Shown here in pieces: positions 1 through 5,660 of a stretch of 11,890 nt of DNA. A program made the position numbers and the translations under genes. The stretch covers positions 1 to 11,890 of the forward strand of contig JBCCFD010000232.1 of NCBI GenBank assembly GCA_039029915.1. The letters are read 5' to 3'. Every line of letters begins with the position of its first letter. The first letter of the stretch is position 1. This stretch comes from QQUD01 sp039029915. GTDB taxonomy: Bacteria > Chloroflexota > Anaerolineae > Promineifilales > Promineifilaceae. The notes beneath the pieces were generated by a model. The model was given only the letters and a program-made list of their open reading frames with translations, ran no database searches and was not told the origin of the DNA.

Positions 1-2207
1 CGGCTGTGATCCCCTTCGTCGCCGCTGGCCAACGCTTCCAATATGGCCGTTTGATCAGCCTCCACCCCGTTTAGCACAAGCTGACGAATGGTGCCTTCCC
101 AATGGGCCTGATCAAGCCGTGCCGCATGCAGCCATTTCACGTTTACAAGTCGTTTGTCAATGATATGTAGGGCGGCCAAATATTCAGCAAAGGAGCGGTG
201 TAAAAACTCAAAACGCCGGTTGGGTAATCGCTCCAATAGGCTGGCACGCTCCGTCAAATATTCAATCAAAACATCGGTCTCAAATCCATCAATTTTGAGT
301 AAGTGGCTCAAATCATCCGCTTCAATCGTCGGTTCATTTTGCTCAATAGAGCGGTAGGCAATTTCGGCCAGCGGGCGCTTCCAGTCTGCATATTCCGGCA
401 GCTTGCCATATCGTTTTAGCCCAATGCCTCGGTCGCCATCCCGCTGTTTCAGCAGCATTCTGAGCCCAATTTGGTACAGTTCATGCACATTTTTGCCATT
501 GACTTGATGATTACGCTGAAATAGGGCGCATATGAGGGCACACAGCAGCGGGGTGGTGGCCAGCTCACGAAGCTGGGGGCTATGCCGTATTTGCCCCTGA
601 ATCTGCTGTTGCTGAACGGACAGCCGCGATGCGCTCTCTTCGGGCAAGAGGCTAGGGTTCTCAGCGACCAATTTTTGTAGTGCCCCAAACCACAGCCCAA
701 TAAACTGGCTAATTTGTTCGGCCGTCATTCGCTGTAGCTCAATATGCATAAACGTTTGCTGGGTAAGCTGTTGTCGAATCGCCTCTGTCTGCAGCACTTC
801 GGGTCGCCCGCTCAGCACGCAAATCGTATCGGGGTGCTGTTCAAGCACATTCTCTACAAACTCCAGCGTTTCTAGCTGCAGCGCCTCTTCAACCTCATCA
901 AACCCGTCAATCAACAGGATTGCTTGCTTTGATCGAAAACGCTGCTGCACATACCGCGTTGGATTGCTTGGTAAACCGGTAAGCTGAGTTTTTAAAGGCA
1001 GTTCATCTAGCGTTGTGGGCAGTGGGTTATCTGGCGTGATGTCGCGCAGGCGAAAAAAGAATGGTATTTTACCGCGCCACTCAGACAGCTCTTCAGGCAG
1101 CTGTTGATTACTGGCATAAACGGCCACTTTTTTCAGAAGGGTCGTTTTTCCGGCACCTGCACCCCCAGTAATAAAAATGCGCTGATGTTTGGCCATAAAC
1201 ACTTCAAAGTTTTGCGGCTGTACCTGTTCAGCTTGGCGCAATTCAGCAAAACGTTCTGATAATTGTTTCTTTTGGAAATGGGGCTCATTTTCTCCATGAT
1301 TACCGCTATCTTTCTCAATCAGTGGTCTTGCCAGCAGCGAAATATAGGCGGGAGACAGAGGGAGGTAATGATTTTCAAAATCTGGCACCCCAAACAGTTT
1401 CAGACGATCGAGTTTTTTGCTAAGCAGCCTTCTGTAGCTCAGTTCAAATTCTTCATGGGCCGAAATTTGCATCTCACCGTAGGTGCTGCCGTGAATCGAA
1501 GCCAGCTGATCCGCCACGCGCTCGACCTTCTCTAAAATAAGGTGAGTCTTTTTCAAAAACGCCCCAAAGGTAGCCACGGTGAAATTATCGATCTCGTCAG
1601 CCGACTCAAAAATCAGTTCGGCCGTCAGACCAAGTGCCCGCTTGATGATGGGCTGTTCTTCGGCCTCATAAGCGGCTGGATCAAGCGGTAGGTTGCTGAT
1701 TTTCTTGATAAAGGTGTCACGATCGAAATGCGTTTGCAAAAGAGTGGGTAGCACTGTGTCTTTGAGCAGGGTTGAAAACTGCTTAGTCAGCAGGTCAAGT
1801 CGCTCTTCAGAAAGGGGATCCTGCAACTGCTCAAAGGCGGTGGCAATGCGTTTGGCCGTAATGCGTCCCGCCTTATTAAAGAAATCTTGACCATCCTGGG
1901 CGTTTTCAAAATCACCCGTTAACCGCTCCAAAATGTCCGCCAAATCGTCTAGGTCAGCCAGTGATTCTGACCAATCCATCTCATCCCCAAGCTTGAGCGC
2001 CAGCAGGGCATGAGCCAGCGGTTGGGCAGCATATTTAACCAACTGTTTTCCGACAAAAATGGCGGTGGTGGCAACTTCCTCAGCAGATAGCCCAATGTTG
2101 ATATCACCACTAACGGTATTGCCGACGAGCTGATTGCCGTCTTTGTTTGTATTGAAGCTATTTGTATTATTGATTTGGTCGGCTTGCTGATGGCTTTGGT
2201 CAGACAT
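1..2207 (-). CDS. NACHT-domain STAND NTPase, C-terminus cut by window edge
   Basis: This is an uninterrupted minus-strand frame from ATG at 2207-2205 to the window edge, at least 735 codons with no stop seen. STAND NTPases of the NACHT class are signal-transducing ATPases, and in bacteria many are anti-phage sensors. Residues 11-40 are Asn/Gly-rich (QINNTNSFNT, then GNTVSGDINIG), a pattern I associate with N-termini of such NTPases. Residues 41-330 are largely helical and match no effector I know. The NTPase core has Walker A GGAGAGKTTLLKK at 348-360, a Walker B-like AILLIDGFDEVEE (around 922-884) and SGRPEV in the sensor position. A late FEFLHRSFAEYLAAL (about 220-175) is the hallmark helix at the end of the NACHT winged-helix region. 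Sensor repeats should lie beyond position 1. No strong Shine-Dalgarno precedes the start (GGGAAATATTTA). The NACHT class is confident; a defence role is inference. Confidence 0.88.
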   Translation of the reverse strand, partial: MSDQSHQQADQINNTNSFNTNKDGNQLVGNTVSGDINIGLSAEEVATTAIFVGKQLVKYAAQPLAHALLALKLGDEMDWSESLADLDDLADILERLTGDFENAQDGQDFFNKAGRITAKRIATAFEQLQDPLSEERLDLLTKQFSTLLKDTVLPTLLQTHFDRDTFIKKISNLPLDPAAYEAEEQPIIKRALGLTAELIFESADEIDNFTVATFGAFLKKTHLILEKVERVADQLASIHGSTYGEMQISAHEEFELSYRRLLSKKLDRLKLFGVPDFENHYLPLSPAYISLLARPLIEKDSGNHGENEPHFQKKQLSERFAELRQAEQVQPQNFEVFMAKHQRIFITGGAGAGKTTLLKKVAVYASNQQLPEELSEWRGKIPFFFRLRDITPDNPLPTTLDELPLKTQLTGLPSNPTRYVQQRFRSKQAILLIDGFDEVEEALQLETLEFVENVLEQHPDTICVLSGRPEVLQTEAIRQQLTQQTFMHIELQRMTAEQISQFIGLWFGALQKLVAENPSLLPEESASRLSVQQQQIQGQIRHSPQLRELATTPLLCALICALFQRNHQVNGKNVHELYQIGLRMLLKQRDGDRGIGLKRYGKLPEYADWKRPLAEIAYRSIEQNEPTIEADDLSHLLKIDGFETDVLIEYLTERASLLERLPNRRFEFLHRSFAEYLAALHIIDKRLVNVKWLHAARLDQAHWEGTIRQLVLNGVEADQTAILEALASGDEGDHS

Positions 2208-2404
2208 TAAATATTTCCCAAAATTGGTTTCAAACTGCATGTTTTGATTGTCTTCGTTAATTATGACTATTGTACTCAAAATTGCTGGTGTTTAAGGGAT
2301 ACAAAATGGGTACAAATCATTAAATTGACAGATATTTGTTGTTATATCGATCGGGTGAAGTAGAACGCAGCAAACGAATAATGTACCCTTGAATCTTCAA
2401 AAAT

Positions 2405-2434
2405 TTGACAACCATCCTACTAGTAGGTTATTAT
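2405..2434 (+). promoter_or_regulatory. Promoter of the tetR gene
   Basis: A perfect -35 TTGACA (2405-2410) is followed after 18 bases by TATTAT (2429-2434, five of six to consensus). Transcription would start near 2441, about a dozen bases before the ATG at 2453. The spacer contains a 12-bp palindrome, so RNA polymerase and a bound repressor would compete directly. The layout fits negative autoregulation. Confidence 0.65.
2416..2427. promoter_or_regulatory. Operator O1, palindrome in the tetR promoter
   Basis: CCTACTAGTAGG is a perfect 12-bp palindrome lying wholly between the -35 and -10 of the tetR promoter. Its CCTAC/GTAGG arms recur in the two palindromes ahead of folE2. Here the arms are separated by 2 bases, there by 6, so binding geometry may differ. 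The binding protein is inferred to be the adjacent TetR regulator. Confidence 0.6.
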
Positions 2435-2452
2435 TCGGGTGAGATAGAAATA

Positions 2453-3013
2453 ATGGATAGAAAAACCGAGATAATCCAATTAACCATAGAAATGCTAAAG
2501 GTCAAGGGATTTGATAGCTTTAGCTACAATGACCTATCCCAAGAAATTGGGATTTCTAAAGCGAGCATTCATCATCATTTTAAGCGAAAAGAAGATCTAG
2601 GATTAGCTCTGCTGGTTTTTATGAAAGAAGGGGTGTTGAGAAGAAATGAGCACCTTTATGAAATTGAACTATCACCTTGGGAAAAATTAGAAGCTTTTTT
2701 TAATATGAATGCCCGGGTGATTGAAAATGGCACAAAAAGTTGTCCAGTCAACTCTCTTCAAGCCAATGTTAATGTCATTTCTGCGGAAATGGCGGATGTT
2801 CTGAAGGAAATTGTTGACTTAGAAATTGATCTTGTCACCATAATTTTAGAGGAAGGACGGAAGGAAGGACAACTATTTTTTAAAGGAAAAGCAAGAGATC
2901 ATGCCGCATTGGTTGTGTCCACCACAAGAGGCGCGATGCAGCAATCAAGAATCCACGGTCACGAATTTTTTCGTCAAACCATTGAACAAATGAAAACAAA
3001 TTTAAAAGTATAA
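2453..3013 (+). CDS. TetR/AcrR-family transcriptional repressor
   Basis: A 186-residue protein starting MDRKTEIIQL, the usual TetR-family length. An in-frame TTG lies upstream at 2405, but it coincides with the -35 box and the palindrome, so ATG 2453 is preferred; GGTGAG (2438-2443) sits 9 bases before it. Residues 25-48 form the helix-turn-helix: DLSQEIGISKASIHHHF followed by KRKEDL, the classic TetR recognition-helix ending. The C-terminal half is the ligand-binding and dimerisation domain. It contains SCPVNSLQANV (about residues 95-105), recalling the Cys-Pro-Val segment of several TetR subfamilies that sense small or reactive metabolites. The ligand is unknown. Similar palindromes occur in its own promoter and twice before the next gene, so it probably represses itself and folE2. 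The gene is markedly AT-rich next to the GC-richer folE2. Confidence 0.9.
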   Translation: MDRKTEIIQLTIEMLKVKGFDSFSYNDLSQEIGISKASIHHHFKRKEDLGLALLVFMKEGVLRRNEHLYEIELSPWEKLEAFFNMNARVIENGTKSCPVNSLQANVNVISAEMADVLKEIVDLEIDLVTIILEEGRKEGQLFFKGKARDHAALVVSTTRGAMQQSRIHGHEFFRQTIEQMKTNLKV

Positions 3014-3023
3014 TTTTTTTCAA
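3003..3023 (+). repeat. Short direct repeat, left copy (end of tetR)
   Basis: The core TAATTTTTTTCAA (3011-3023) overlaps the tetR stop codon and is preceded by TAAAAG. The same arrangement occurs over the folE2 stop at 4133-4154, with one mismatch and one extra base. The two copies bracket folE2 and its promoter region. The T-run makes chance resemblance possible. Confidence 0.45.
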
Positions 3024-3030
3024 CTCTTTG

Positions 3031-3046
3031 CCTACCATCTGGTAGG
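3031..3046. promoter_or_regulatory. Operator O2, upstream of folE2
   Basis: CCTACC-ATCT-GGTAGG is a perfect inverted repeat with 6-bp arms. An overlapping longer dyad, TTTGCCTACC (3027-3036) with GGTAGGCAAA (3045-3054), uses a second GGTAGG copy. The arms match O1, and 14 of 16 bases match O3 downstream. It sits between the tetR stop and folE2 and is proposed as a TetR binding site. It could also form an RNA hairpin, but no T-run follows, so it is not a canonical terminator. Confidence 0.65.
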
Positions 3047-3093
3047 TAGGCAAAAGGCATGCTCAGACTTTGAAAAATTTTTTCTTTCCAAAA

Positions 3094-3109
3094 CCTACCT
3101 TCTGATAGG
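3094..3109. promoter_or_regulatory. Operator O3, proximal to folE2
   Basis: CCTACCTTCTGATAGG matches O2 at 14 of 16 positions; an overlapping CTACCT/AGGTAG dyad covers 3095-3112. It lies 33 bases before the folE2 ATG, where a bound repressor would block initiation. The centres of O2 and O3 are 63 bp apart, almost exactly six turns of B-DNA. I could not pick convincing -35/-10 hexamers for folE2. Confidence 0.6.
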
Positions 3110-3142
3110 TAGATAGCAATCTCTTTATGAGGAGGAAGCATT

Positions 3143-4135
3143 ATGAAACATGACACCGAGGTTGTTATTGCGCCATCGTTCAGCATCAACAGCGGTAAAC
3201 GAGGCCCGGGGCGGCACTATGACGATGGCTTTGTGGTGACGTCGGAGTACAAAATGTCATTGCCCGATCTGCAGAATGGTTCCTCCGCGCTTATTCAAGG
3301 CAAACCGGTGCCGATCCCGCAAGTCGGTATCCACAACTTCCGGCTACCGATTCGCTACCTGACCCGTGATGGCGAAACCGTGCTGTTGGAAACGGCCGTT
3401 ACCGGCACCGTCTCGCTTGAGGCGTATAAAAAGGGCATCAATATGTCGCGCATCATGCGCACTTTCTACGCGCATCGCGACGAAACATTTTCCCTCGAGT
3501 ATTTGTCAGCGATTCTGCACGACTACAACGCCAAAATCGGCGGGCTTGAGGCACGCCTCATCCTGCGATTCCGCTACCCAATGCTGATTGAATCGCTGCG
3601 TTCCGGTCTGCAGGGGTATCAATATTATGACGTTGCGCTCGAGTCGCGTATAGATGCTACGGGGGTGGTGCGTAACTTTATGCATCTTGACTTCGTGTAT
3701 TCATCAACTTGTCCCTGTAGCTATGAACTCTCGCAACATGCTATTGAAGAGAGGAGCGTGGCGGCCGTGCCACACAGCCAGCGTTCAGTAGCCCGCGTCA
3801 GTATCGAAACCAACGATTTCGTCTGGATTGAGGATCTGCGTGAACTATGCCTGGGAGCGCTTAAAACGGAAACACAGGTCATGGTAAAGCGGGAGGATGA
3901 GCAGGCGTTTGCCGAACTCAATGCAGCTTATCTGAAGTTTGTTGAAGATGCCGTCCGTTTGCTTTATGAAGCGCTGGAAAGCAACGGGCGTATTTGCGAC
4001 TTCAAGGTGATCGCCTCACATCAGGAATCTCTGCACAGCCATGATGCGGTGTCGGTGATTGTGAAAGGGGTTGAGGGGGGCTTTTCGGCCGAAATCGAAC
4101 CCGGCACTATGACCTCAATGATCCACAAGGCGTAA
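3143..4135 (+). CDS. folE2: GTP cyclohydrolase FolE2 (type IB)
   Basis: FolE2 converts GTP to 7,8-dihydroneopterin triphosphate, the first step toward folate and other pterins and toward queuosine-type deazapurines. It is the alternative to zinc-dependent FolE and can use other divalent metals. Recognition rests on several landmarks: PIPQVGIHNFRLPIRYL (57-73), KKGINMSRIM (96-105), the family signature SSTCPCSYELS with its metal-binding Cys-Pro-Cys (190-192), PHSQRS (210-215), YLKFVEDAVR (263-272) and HQESLHSHDA (293-302). At 330 residues it is slightly longer than typical FolE2. AGGAGG (3130-3135) sits 7 bases before the ATG, an excellent ribosome-binding site. Control appears to be by the adjacent TetR regulator through O2/O3 rather than the Zur control seen in many bacteria. 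The gene is clearly GC-richer than tetR, suggesting a different origin. Confidence 0.92.
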   Translation: MKHDTEVVIAPSFSINSGKRGPGRHYDDGFVVTSEYKMSLPDLQNGSSALIQGKPVPIPQVGIHNFRLPIRYLTRDGETVLLETAVTGTVSLEAYKKGINMSRIMRTFYAHRDETFSLEYLSAILHDYNAKIGGLEARLILRFRYPMLIESLRSGLQGYQYYDVALESRIDATGVVRNFMHLDFVYSSTCPCSYELSQHAIEERSVAAVPHSQRSVARVSIETNDFVWIEDLRELCLGALKTETQVMVKREDEQAFAELNAAYLKFVEDAVRLLYEALESNGRICDFKVIASHQESLHSHDAVSVIVKGVEGGFSAEIEPGTMTSMIHKA

Positions 4136-4154
4136 AAGGTGTAATTTTTTTCAA
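4133..4154 (+). repeat. Short direct repeat, right copy (end of folE2)
   Basis: TAAAAGG begins at the folE2 stop codon and leads to TAATTTTTTTCAA (4142-4154), matching the tetR-end copy at 3003-3023 except for one inserted base and one mismatch. The pair could be a footprint of cassette insertion or of unequal recombination. It could also be two similar T-rich gene ends. Confidence 0.45.
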
Positions 4155-4171
4155 TACCAAAACGATCATCT

Positions 4172-4207
4172 AGGAGGCAGATGAATGTGCTAATTTCAAA
4201 CAATTAA
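4172..4207 (+). other. Orphan ribosome-binding site with a minigene
   Basis: A perfect AGGAGG (4172-4177) stands just before ATG 4181, but the frame ends after eight codons (MNVLISNN, stop 4205-4207). It may be the start of a gene lost downstream of the repressor, or a leader peptide. Apart from the direct repeat and this site, 4136-4290 shows one CGGCCG palindrome (4219-4224) and no other gene. Confidence 0.35.
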
Positions 4208-4290
4208 CTTAGCTCAAACGGCCGTAAATCGAAAACTAATCCTACCTGGCCGATCCCCATCTTTTTGAATGAAAAGAGAGACTTGCATGT

Positions 4291-4406
4291 TTAAGTGTTC
4301 CGAAGTTTCTAAATTGAAAACACAGTTAGATAAAAGCTTCGGAACCTCGAGGAAACGAAGTTTAAAGCCTGCGTTTTATTCAAAGCAGGAACTTCGTTTC
4401 ACTTAA
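4291..4406 (+). repeat. 116-bp structured repeat, copy 1
   Basis: The element runs from TTAAGTG to CACTTAA and recurs inverted at 10655-10770 (105 of 116 identical by my alignment). It can fold as a three-way junction: closing stem TTAAGT/ACTTAA (4291-4296 with 4401-4406), arm A GTTCCGAAG/CTTCGGAAC (4297-4305 with 4337-4345), a central palindrome CTCGAG (4346-4351), and arm B GAAACGAAG/CTTCGTTTC (4352-4360 with 4392-4400). No base is left unpaired between the closing stem and either arm. In this copy arm B is extended by GTT/AAC-side pairs and an inner CCTGC/GCAGG. It lies 98 bases before the barrel-protein gene, in the same orientation relative to its gene as copy 2. TTAA at both ends could be a duplicated target. 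It has no coding capacity. Confidence 0.85.
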
Positions 4407-4446
4407 GAATTCACGAATCCAAAATAGGGTAAAGACATCCGATTTT

Positions 4447-4476
4447 TGGATAGCTTTGTCTGGTTATGGCTATCCA
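4447..4476 (+). other. Hairpin or operator-like dyad before the barrel-protein gene
   Basis: TGGATAGC (4447-4454) and GCTATCCA (4469-4476) form a perfect 8-bp dyad with a 14-base centre, ending 16 bases before AAGGAGA. It could be a regulator site or a leader hairpin. No neighbouring regulator is an obvious partner. The rest of 4407-4504 holds nothing else I recognise. Confidence 0.35.
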
Positions 4477-4504
4477 GGAAAACAACAATTGAAAGGAGAT
4501 TAAG

Positions 4505-4969
4505 ATGACCACAGAAACGGAAAGTAGAGGCACTAAAGATTTCGCAGCAGGCGGAGATATAGATTTGCACTTGTATGCCCCTTTTGAAGGGTTGCACGGT
4601 ACGGAGCCTATCCCGCTGGTTGCAGCCATTCCGTTCTATTCAGATCCAGAGATGACGGACGCCCTTGGCACCTTGACACTCGTGGGGGTGACGATTCCAT
4701 CTGATGAGCTTCCGTCTTACTTCCACTGCCGCATCACCTTCGGGTGGCATGGCAAAGACGAGAATCTCGCTGCCGCAGACACCATGCTCACGATGACGGG
4801 CATCATGATTCAGGGTGACCCGCGGGGTGGTGCTGAGCAGGACGAGAATCCGGCCTTTTTGCAGCTCTTCGCCATCACGGGAGGCACCGGAAAGTACGTC
4901 GGCGCCAAAGGCCAAGCGACGATCGATCCGCATCTCGGCAACCAAGACTATCAAATCGTCTTCAACTGA
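4505..4969 (+). CDS. Allene oxide cyclase/dirigent-like barrel protein
   Basis: A 154-residue soluble protein without a signal peptide. The segment ITGGTGKYVGAKGQ (124-137) is the signature turn of the allene-oxide-cyclase/dirigent barrel superfamily, whose members carry G-G-T-G-x-Y-x-G-A-x-G near the C-terminus; the total length also fits this lipocalin-like eight-stranded barrel. Plant members cyclise an epoxy fatty acid or guide phenoxy-radical coupling, but bacterial homologues are mostly uncharacterised, so no substrate is assigned. AAGGAGA (4493-4499) is 5 bases before the ATG. A membrane-protein gene starts 12 bases after the stop and an MFS gene follows, so the three are probably cotranscribed, suggesting production or handling of a small molecule that is exported. 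It is GC-richer than the next gene. The superfamily is likely; the function is unknown. Confidence 0.72.
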   Translation: MTTETESRGTKDFAAGGDIDLHLYAPFEGLHGTEPIPLVAAIPFYSDPEMTDALGTLTLVGVTIPSDELPSYFHCRITFGWHGKDENLAAADTMLTMTGIMIQGDPRGGAEQDENPAFLQLFAITGGTGKYVGAKGQATIDPHLGNQDYQIVFN

Positions 4970-4981
4970 TAGGAACAGATC

Positions 4982-5656
4982 ATGACAAAAATCAAATTAT
5001 GTTTAATCACGTTTGGAATTATTATTGGAATTATTGGTATTCTACACGGCAGTGCGTCATTAATGAAAGGTGCCACACCTGTAGAAAGCAATACGGTAGA
5101 GGTGATGGAGGAAGGCTGGCCTAACGATGAGTTTTATATGGTGTCAAATGGTAGCCCTGTATTTACGATATTAACCGGTATTCCTTTTTATGCCCTTGGG
5201 CTATTGGCTATTTCAGTTTCGACCACATTAATTGCCTTTTCCGCCACATTTTTCAAGAGGCAAAAATTGGGCATCGGCTTGGTTCTGTTCACCTTATTAA
5301 ACGTGGGCATATTCTTGTTTGGTGCGGGAACAGGGACGCCACTTTTTGTAGGTTTGCCGTTAGTCATTGCTGGGATTGTTTCGATCGTTAGAACCGGTCA
5401 AAAGGAAAGAAGTGAATCGAGTAAACGAACGATTTTGTATTCATTTTGGTTCTTTTACGGGTTACACATTTTTAGCTGGCTTTTGTTTTTCCCCGGCCTT
5501 TTTATACTCAGCTTCTACACAGAAATATCAACACCGCTCTTTGCATTTACCTTTATCAGTATGCCCATCGGCGTATTGGGTGCATTGATATTTGGCTCTT
5601 TATATGACAAGACAAAGAAAGTATTGGCACCTCCACATTTACCCACTTTGAGTTGA
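4982..5656 (+). CDS. Six-segment integral membrane protein, function unknown
   Basis: I do not recognise a family for this 224-residue protein. Hydrophobic segments lie at about 5-23, 63-90, 96-114, 118-136, 150-178 and 187-207, consistent with six membrane passes. The first segment is followed by an acidic, presumably extracytoplasmic loop (30-57, with EVMEEGWPNDE). Positively charged stretches FFKRQK (90-95) and TGQKERSESSKR (138-149) should face the cytoplasm. No catalytic or cofactor motif is visible. AGGAAC stands a few bases before ATG 4982, 12 bases after the barrel-protein stop, and its own stop is 4 bases before the MFS start. That spacing indicates one operon and suggests a partner or accessory role for the transporter. 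It is AT-richer than the gene before it. Confidence 0.8.
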   Translation: MTKIKLCLITFGIIIGIIGILHGSASLMKGATPVESNTVEVMEEGWPNDEFYMVSNGSPVFTILTGIPFYALGLLAISVSTTLIAFSATFFKRQKLGIGLVLFTLLNVGIFLFGAGTGTPLFVGLPLVIAGIVSIVRTGQKERSESSKRTILYSFWFFYGLHIFSWLLFFPGLFILSFYTEISTPLFAFTFISMPIGVLGALIFGSLYDKTKKVLAPPHLPTLS

Positions 5657-5660
5657 CAAT

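Noticed and set aside
1263..1535. A 90-codon plus-strand open frame
   Set aside because: It falls within the NACHT coding frame on the other strand, which carries clear motifs on both sides of it.
2325..2330. TTGACA as a second -35 box before tetR
   Set aside because: No acceptable -10 lies 16-18 bases downstream; the TTGACA at 2405 with TATTAT is far better.
3027..3054. TTTGCCTACC/GGTAGGCAAA as an intrinsic terminator of tetR
   Set aside because: The stem is good but the bases after it are not T-rich, and its half-sites recur at two other places, so an operator explains it better.
4291..4406. The 116-bp repeat as a CRISPR unit or a tRNA
   Set aside because: Copies are single and far apart with no spacer array, and the fold lacks tRNA landmarks such as the TTCRA loop and acceptor end.
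4640..4954. A 104-codon minus-strand open frame
   Set aside because: It is antisense to the barrel-protein gene, which has a good ribosome-binding site and a recognisable motif; GC-rich genes often give such antisense frames.
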